From: Lithobates sylvaticus
Taxonomy: Eukaryota; Chordata; Amphibia; Anura; Ranidae
Direction of reading: 5' to 3'
Assembly (NCBI GenBank): GCA_028564925.1
Contig: CM053028.1
Span: forward strand, 366,587,012-366,651,011
Length of the DNA stretch: 64,000 nt
The position numbers were made by a program, and so were the translations under genes. Below are positions 57,521 through 64,000 of this stretch, piece by piece (position 1 is the stretch's first letter; every line of letters begins with the position of its first letter). The notes under the pieces are model-generated. The model saw only the letters and a program-made list of their open reading frames with translations, was not told the DNA's origin and made no database searches.

Positions 57521-58680
57521 AGTGCGAGCGGCACTCTGTTATACACCTCGTTTTCAATTTCAATGAAGTGCCCACATCAGTAACAGTTATCCTTGTATTC
57601 GGCCGGTGCATTGGACTGTTTGCACTTTTTCTACTGAGCTGATCAACTTTTAACCCTATGTAAGTGTTTACACGTTTTTAATAAATATTACTCAGAGATA
57701 ATGCGCTATCTGGAGCATTCTTTCTTCTTCTATGTTGGGCATTGTTTGGTGATCGTTTGAGAGAGAATTGATGCTGTACCAAGTCTTGTTTTTGCCAATA
57801 TATTCGCCTGGGAACTGGATAACATCATCTTTGTGGAGGCTTATAGTCCAAACCTTAACCCCATGCCTGTTTGACCCTCTGTGATGGTGGGTCATTGATC
57901 TGCGGTAAGCGGCCATCTTATTCACTATTGGTGGTGGTGTTGCACATATCTTCAAATACGTGGTATAGGAAGTGGATACCAGGAACCCCACATTAGAGCA
58001 CGAACATTGGAACTCTTTTGAACCCCTTGGTTTCTTATGCTGTTGGGTTTTGGTTTTTGGTTTGTTCATGCAAATACCAGAACCAATTCCCCGTTCACCA
58101 TAGGGGCAACGCTTCTGTTCTGTTGGTTTTTTTGTTTTTGTTTTTGGGGCCTGATTGGTCCATACATGGACTCACTAATTTCTATTACACATAATTTATA
58201 ATTTTTATTTCACATATTAATTTGTGTTTCACTGGGTGTCGATTCATGTATACTCACATGTATTTATTATTATTGCATATGTGTAATTTTTATAATTCTA
58301 TATGTTTTGTAGTCTATGATACGTACTACAATTCTGTTTTCTGTTTAGATGCTTATTCACTTTAGTTTGGCTGGTTTGCGCAGCTTTTTCTGTTTCTCAC
58401 ATCTTTACCACCGTCTGTATATGGTATAGTTGCTGCAGCCGTATATGGTCTAAAACACCAAGGTTTATTGTTAATTTATAATTTATAATTTTTTGACCTA
58501 TAGCGCAGTTTCTTGCCCCCTTTTCCTTATTCACGTGGAGAATTATGATACTCACGTAGGGCCGGCTGACCCCATAGGAGGGATATACTAAAAGATGTAA
58601 AATAAACCTATAGATTATATAGTAAAAAAAAAAAGTATCATAATTCTCCACCTCCACCCCCCCCTCTCTCCACCTTTAGT
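57521..58680 (-). repeat. Right arm of the second inverted repeat
   Basis: Inverted copy of 53540-54445, with an extra 240 bp at about 58400-58640. That extra piece repeats GTGGAGAATTATGATACT at its inner side, so it may be a local duplication. Confidence 0.9.
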
Positions 58681-58815
58681 CCACCTCCCCCCCCCCTTCC
58701 CATATTTTCCTTGTTCTCTCCCCCTTCCCCCAGCTTCCTTGTTCTCTCCCCTTTTCCCCTCCCCTCCCCCCCCAAAACCCTTCCTTCTCCCCCCCTACCC
58801 CCCTCTTTCTCATTT
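58650..58815. repeat. Polypyrimidine (C/T) tract
   Basis: Over 150 bases that are almost only C and T on the plus strand, with repeated TTCCTTGTTCTCTCCCC phrases. Such tracts can form triplex structures. Confidence 0.85.
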
Positions 58816-58823
58816 TATTCTTA

Positions 58824-59221
58824 TGCCCCGTACACACGGTCGGAAATTCCGACGGAAAATGTCCGATTGGACCATGTTGTCGGAAAATCCAACCGTATGT
58901 GGGCTCCATCAGACTTTTTACGACGGAAAAAAATTGAGATCCTGCTCTCAAATTTTCCGACAACAAAATCCGATCTGACTTTTTCCGATCGTGTGTAGAG
59001 AATTCCGATGGACAAAGTGCCACGCATGCTCAGATCAAATTACGAGACCAAACCTATTGGCTACTAGCCTCTACGTAGTTCCGTCGTACGCAACGAACGT
59101 CACCACGTTCAGAATGATCGGATTTTCTGACAACTTTGTCCGACCGTGTGTATGCAACACCAGTGTCGGACAAAATCTGACGGATTTTGTGGTCGGAATT
59201 TCCGACCGTGTGTACGGGGCA
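58824..59221. mobile_element. Harbinger-like MITE, 398 bp
   Basis: The ends TGCCCCGTACACACGGTCGG and its inverted copy are flanked by TTA at 58821-58823 and 59222-59224. The interior repeats TCCGAC/GTCGGA phrases. The TTA duplication supports PIF/Harbinger mobilisation. No coding. Confidence 0.9.
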
Positions 59222-59631
59222 TTAGAGTTTACCTTTACTTCTATATATACTTCTTTTTATATATAGTACATTCTCAGTGCCAACCACTTTTACTTTATTC
59301 CCCCCCTTTAAGACATACAATTATTGTTGATATATACACATATTCTGATACCCCACTACCTTTGTGCATGTACTGTATACGCACAAATGTAGACTTTTTT
59401 CATTTATTTACAGACCTCCTATGGCCTATTGTACATGCCTTTATTTAGGTATGTGCAAGACACATACACACATACACACACACATACATGCGTCTGCATG
59501 TGCATGCATACACATATATATAATAATTTTTTCTCAAATTAAATAATTTTTAGATTGTTATAAAAATTATTCCATTTTAGCTCATATATAGTAATGACTT
59601 TATTAAATCTTCCCAACCGCTACCCCTTCCC
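59222..59631. other. AT-rich sequence with CA-type simple repeat
   Basis: No gene seen. 59460-59520 is a degenerate ACACAT/CATACA microsatellite. Confidence 0.6.
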
Positions 59632-59995
59632 AGGGGCAGCACAGTGGTGTAGTGGTTAGCACTTTCACCTAGCAGTAATAGGGTCGCTGGTTCAAATCCC
59701 GACCATGACACCTTTTGCCTGGAGTTTGCATGTTCTCCCTGTGCTTGCATGGGTTTCCTCCGGGTACTCCGGTTTCCTCCCACACTCCAAAGACATGCTG
59801 GTAGGTTAATTAGATCCTGTCGATAAAATTGGCCAAATATGTGTATGTTGTATGTGTATGTGTTTGTAAGCGTGTCAGGACCCCACAGGGCAAGGACCGC
59901 ACTATACCACAGATGGACACCAGTGGCAAAAAGCGCCCTGAGGCGATTCAGTTCGCATAGGTTGCGCTATACAAGTCATTCATTCAGTGTCCCAC
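59632..59995 (+). mobile_element. tRNA-derived SINE (V-SINE-like), second copy
   Basis: A-box-like GGTGTAGTGGTTAG and B-box GGTTCAAATCC near 59645-59698, then the shared body with TTCTCCCTGTGCTTGCATGG and TCCTCCGGGTACTCCGG. The tail is longer than that of the copy at 32891 and ends GGTTGCGCTATACAAGTCATTCATTCA. Confidence 0.85.
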
Positions 59996-60022
59996 TTCCC
60001 CGTACCTATTAATTCCTTATTA

Positions 60023-60026
<4 letters not shown>

Positions 60027-60052
<26 letters not shown>
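60027..60052. repeat. TA microsatellite
   Basis: About 13 TA units followed by a T run. Confidence 0.95.
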
Positions 60053-60061
<9 letters not shown>

Positions 60062-60868
60062 TTTAAACATTCCAATTAGTTTACATATAGTAATGACTTA
60101 ATCAATTAATTATTCCCTCCCCCTCCCTTATCGTAGATATTTTTTTAATTATATCATTCTCTCTCCCCCTCCCCCCCCACTTCTCTCTAATGTCCCCCTT
60201 ACCATTTATTTATAAAATATATTTTTTTCTTCCCCCCATAACCCATTACAGCGATTTCATATAGATTGTCTGTATTTGTTATGAAATATATATGTATACA
60301 TTATGATATAATTTTTCTATCAATTTTGATCACCGCTTATTTTATCTTCCCCCAATGTTTTTAATTCATTTTACATTAGCTGTTGTTGTTTCTATGCAGT
60401 GTAGTATTGCACAATTACCGGAGTGATCATGCACTCCGGTATGACCCGACAATTAATTACAGCGGCGATTTTAAATTACTTTTTTTTCCTTTAGAAATGT
60501 AATTTTGCTGTGGTACTGTTCTAAATGCGGGAAAACTGTGCCACTTTACAGGCATACTATAGACACCCCCCAGGCACGATATTTAAAGGAATATTTCATT
60601 TTTATTGTTTCACTTTAAGCATTATTAAAATCACTGCATCGATACATGTCTCCTGGGGCAGGAACCGGGTCCCCAAACACTTTTTATGACTATAACTTGC
60701 ATATAAGCCTTTAAAATTAGCACTTTTGTTTTTTCATGTTAGTGTCCCATCTTCGGCTTTCGAATTTGCCCTGAACACCGCATATTGTTCGGTGTTCGCC
60801 GAATGGCGGAACAACCAAAGTTCAGCTCAAACTTATGCTCGACCCGAACCGTTCGCCTATCCCTTGTT
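60053..60868. other. No gene seen
   Basis: AT-rich; the part from about 60500 (CACCCCCCAGGCACG...GTTCGCCTATCCC) reads like a dispersed repeat, but I cannot name its family. Confidence 0.4.
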
Positions 60869-60872
60869 TTAA

Positions 60873-61920
60873 CCACTTAAGGACCAGGCCTATTTTTCAA
60901 ACTTGTTGTTTACAAGTTAAAATTTACTGATTTTTTTTGCTAGAAAATTACTTAGCATCCCCAAACATTACTTTTTTTTTCAGACACCCTAGAGATTAAA
61001 ATAGCAGTCGTTGCAATACTTTAAGTCACACCATATTTGCGCAGCATTCTTACAAGCGCAATTTTTGGGGGAAAAATACAAATTTTTTAACTAAAAAGTA
61101 AGACAACAGTAAAGTTAGCCCAATTTTTTTATATTGTGAAAGATAATATTACGCCGAGTAAATTGATACCCAACATGTCATGCTTCAAAATTGCGCCCGC
61201 TCATGGGATGGCAACAAACTTTGACCCTTAAAAATCCCCATAGGCGACATTTAAACATTTCTACAGGTTATCAGTTTTGAGTTACAGAGGAGGTATTTTG
61301 CTAGAATTATTGCTCTCGCTCTAGCAATCACAGCATTACCTCACATGTGTGGTTTGAACACCGTTCTCTTATACGGGCGCGACTTACGTATGCGTTCGCT
61401 TCTGTGCACAAGCTTGGCGGGACGGGGCGCTTTACATTTTTTTTATTATTTATTTTAATTTTTATTTTTACACTGTCCTTTTAAAAAAAATGTTTTGAGT
61501 CACTTTTATTCCTATACAACATCCCTTGTAATAGAGAAAAAACATGATAGGACCTCTTTAATGTGAGATCTGGGTCAAAAAGACCTCAGATCTCACATTT
61601 ACACTTAGATGCAATAAAAAAATAAATAAAATGAATGTCTTTTTTTTTAAATTTCCCCTTTAGAACCATTGGGCAGAAGTGACCTTTGATGTCGCTTCCG
61701 TCATCCAATGTTATGGAGCCGAGTGGGGGCTTTGCCTCACTCGGCTCCATGCTACTGAGGGGATAGGATTGGATAGTCTCCGCTGCTACCAGCGGCTCCG
61801 GTAGGCGGCGAAGATGACTAGAGCATGGCGGGAGGGGGGCACCTCTCCCGTCACCGATAAAAGTGATCTTGTGGCGAACCATGAGACCACTTTTATCTGA
61901 AAGTGGACTGCCCGCCGTTA
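60873..61920. mobile_element. piggyBac-like MITE, one clear end
   Basis: Starts TTAA (60869-60872) + CCACTTAAGGACCAGGCC, a terminus like those at 56052 and 62515. The interior shows no transposase. A matching right terminus is not clear; TTAA at 61917-61920 is a weak candidate. Probably truncated. Confidence 0.6.
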
Positions 61921-61964
61921 AAGAAAATACAGCTATCTGCTGCCATAACCCCAGTATGAAGTAA

Positions 61965-61989
<25 letters not shown>
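61965..61989. repeat. AT microsatellite
   Basis: About 12 AT units, followed by ACACATACA. Confidence 0.95.
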
Positions 61990-61995
<6 letters not shown>

Positions 61996-62013
61996 CAAAT
62001 AAAAAAACATATA

Positions 62014-62474
62014 CAGTGGAACCTTGGATTACAAGCATTTTCCGTTCCAGGAGAATGCTTGTAATCCAAAGCACTCGCATATCAGAGCAAGTTTCCCCAT
62101 AGAAGTCAATTGAAAAGAAGATAATCTTCTATTGCATGCAATACCGCATGTGGCCAGAGGTGAGGGGGCACCAGAGAGCCTCGGGAATACTTGGGGACAG
62201 CTCGGCTGAACTCAGAAACCCTTGGAAAGGCTCGGAAACACACGAGAACGGAGTATTTTCGAGTGTGTTTCCGAGTTTTTCCGAGTGATTCCAAGTATTT
62301 CCAAATGGCTCCGAACCGTTCTGAGTATCACGGGCACCCCCATACCTCTGGCCAAATGCGGTACTGCACACCCCATTGGCTTGAATCCTGCTCGTTTTGC
62401 GAGACAACAGGATTTTTTTTTTTTAATTGCTCGTCTTTCAAAACGCGCGTTACAAGTAAATCAAGGTTCCACTG
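62014..62474. mobile_element. Tc1/mariner-type MITE
   Basis: 461 bp with inverted ends CAGTGGAACCTTGGATTACA / TCAAGGTTCCACTG, flanked by TA at 62012-62013 and 62475-62476. The interior holds a further inverted pair around CTTCTATTGCATGC and GAGTATTTTCGAGTG. No coding. Confidence 0.88.
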
Positions 62475-62514
62475 TATATAATATTTGCTAAATTCAGTTA
62501 TAGTTTACCTTTAA

Positions 62515-63264
62515 CCACTTCAGCCCCGGAAGGTTCACCGCCCTTCGCGAAAGGGCATTTTTTGCGATACAGCACTGCATTATTTTAACTGACAATTGCA
62601 CAGTCGTGCGATGTTGTACCCAAATAAAATTGAAGTCCTTTTTTCACACAAATAGTGCTTTCTTTTTGGTGGTAATTGATCATTTCTGCCATAAAACATA
62701 CCCAATAAAAAAATGTAAAAAATTTAAATATTTTTGGTAAAAAAAAATCCCAATAATCGTATATTGATTGGTTTGGGCAAAAGTTATAGTGTCTACAAAC
62801 TATGGGATATTTTTATGGATTTTTTGTTTATTTGTTTTTGTTTTTTTCTACTAGTAATGGCGGCGATCAGCAATTTTTAGCGGGACTGACATTGCGATAG
62901 ACAAATTGGACACCTAACACTTTTGACACTTTTTGGGAACCAGTGACAATATTACAGTGATCAGTGCTAAATCAAGGGGTTAAGTGTGTCCCTAGGGTGC
63001 ATTCTAACTGTGGGGGGAGTGCTTTGACTGGGGAAAAACAGAGATCTGGGTTTCTGCTTAGCAGAAACACAAGATCTCCATTTCCCCTCTGGCATTACGG
63101 CGATCTGCCTTGTTTACATAGCCGTCTAAGTACAGTGGGAGAGGGTCGCGGTCGGCGTGTGCGCCCACCCCAGACCCCGTGCACAAAATCACGTACAGGT
63201 ACGTGACTTTGCGCAAGAGGGCTGCCCTGCCGTAGTATATCTGCATAGGGCGGTTTTAAAGTGG
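62515..63264. mobile_element. piggyBac-like MITE, 750 bp
   Basis: TTAA at 62511-62514 and 63265-63268; starts CCACTTCAGCCCCGGAAGG and ends CGGTTTTAAAGTGG. It is the same family as 56052-57050, with shared blocks such as TTTTTGCGAT and GTAATGGCGGCGATCAGC. No transposase. Confidence 0.88.
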
Positions 63265-63268
63265 TTAA

Positions 63269-64000
63269 TACAGCTTTACTATAACATTTGAGACTAGGTT
63301 CACTTATGCATACATGCATGAGTACGTTGAATTCTAAGCACAAAAACCTTCATTAAAAATATATTACTAAAGAATATCAGTCCAATTCATGTACAGCAAA
63401 TGCCTTTGTGAACCCAGATAATACCGTTGGAAAAGTAGCAGTGACATTACTGTGCTGTACATAACCGGGTCAAAGAGCAGAGCTGTGGGAGGGGCCCAAC
63501 AGCTCCACCCACTACAAGCTGTCTTTAGAAAACTACAGGAGGGAGCGGATACAAGACCAGTCATCCTGTACAAACAGAGAAAACAGCAGTGACCGGTCTT
63601 TATTACAGGAAGCTCCTGCACAGAGGCAAAGTTTCACACTGGATCACTGCGCAGATCTGGAAGAAACACACAAAGACCAGATTCAAGGAAGACTACAAAC
63701 GCCTCTTCTATTTAGACAATATTTGCTTATCCCTGAAGTCAGCTTTAAGCAGACTGCAATCTAGAAGTTTGTAGTGTGTGTTTATTATTCCTGTCTGTCT
63801 ATGAGATTTATTGTAAAACTGATGCTAAATGACTGCGTTCACTTACATTTATCAGGAGCTAAACATTCAGTCAGCAAATTATTTAACATTAAAAATGGTA
63901 ATAAATATGAACTTGACATTTAGACCAGGCATGTTGTTTTTTTTTTTTTTCCTCTAATCATTATTTTTTCATATTTGCCACAAAACCTTTCTTGTGCATC
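63269..64000. other. No gene supported
   Basis: Contains GTGGGAGGGGCCCAACAGCT near 63483 and frames of 61-84 codons without motifs. It may include part of another dispersed repeat or a noncoding exon; I cannot tell. Confidence 0.4.

Noticed and set aside
58711-58998. 95-codon proline/serine-rich frame
   Set aside because: It is the translation of a C/T simple tract running into a Harbinger-like MITE.

Overview
This window looks like nuclear DNA of a ranid frog. The best clue is a Tc1 transposon at 4.3-5.9 kb whose 340-residue transposase matches, from memory, the Frog Prince family first described from Rana pipiens. The rest fits: Tx1-type L1 LINE, Ty3/gypsy element, TTAA-flanked and TTA-flanked MITEs, tRNA-headed SINEs, and long AT-rich noncoding DNA. 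I found no convincing host protein-coding gene, tRNA or rRNA gene. The window is an archive of transposable elements and segmental rearrangements.

Layout. 1-10.09 kb: a minus-strand class I endogenous retrovirus fossil (gag and pol, running off the left edge). Its leader/LTR-like part holds a minus-strand solo gypsy-type LTR, which itself holds the Frog Prince copy. A 1.64 kb stretch here is tandemly duplicated almost without change. 10.09-15.96 kb: a dead Tc1-like element (Tc1-A) split by a 2.5 kb hAT-type element carrying a 24-bp minisatellite, and again by a foldback unit joined to a second dead Tc1-like element (Tc1-B). 15.96-21.48 kb: a young but incomplete Ty3/gypsy element with two 1,062-bp LTRs, a PNMA-like gag and an integrase. 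21.51-21.98 kb: an assembly gap. 21.98-28.55 kb: a minus-strand L1/Tx1-like LINE with whole ORF1 and broken ORF2.

28.55-52.96 kb is a large imperfect palindrome. Two arms of about 10.5 kb (28549-39014 and 42320-52956) are inverted copies around a 3.3 kb spacer. Most of the spacer is a second copy of the Tc1/foldback composite seen at 13.7-15.96 kb. Each arm has its own later insertions: a SINE only in the left arm, a Harbinger-like MITE only in the right arm.

53.5-58.7 kb is a second, smaller inverted repeat, split by a third copy of the outer arm sequence (54446-57356) that is flanked by 164-bp direct repeats. That third copy carries a piggyBac-like MITE with clean TTAA ends, and the matching site is empty in both other copies. 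58.8-64 kb holds MITEs, a SINE and simple repeats.

Nothing here works as an operon or pathway. The interest lies in the order of nested insertions, the palindrome, and the one apparently whole transposase gene.
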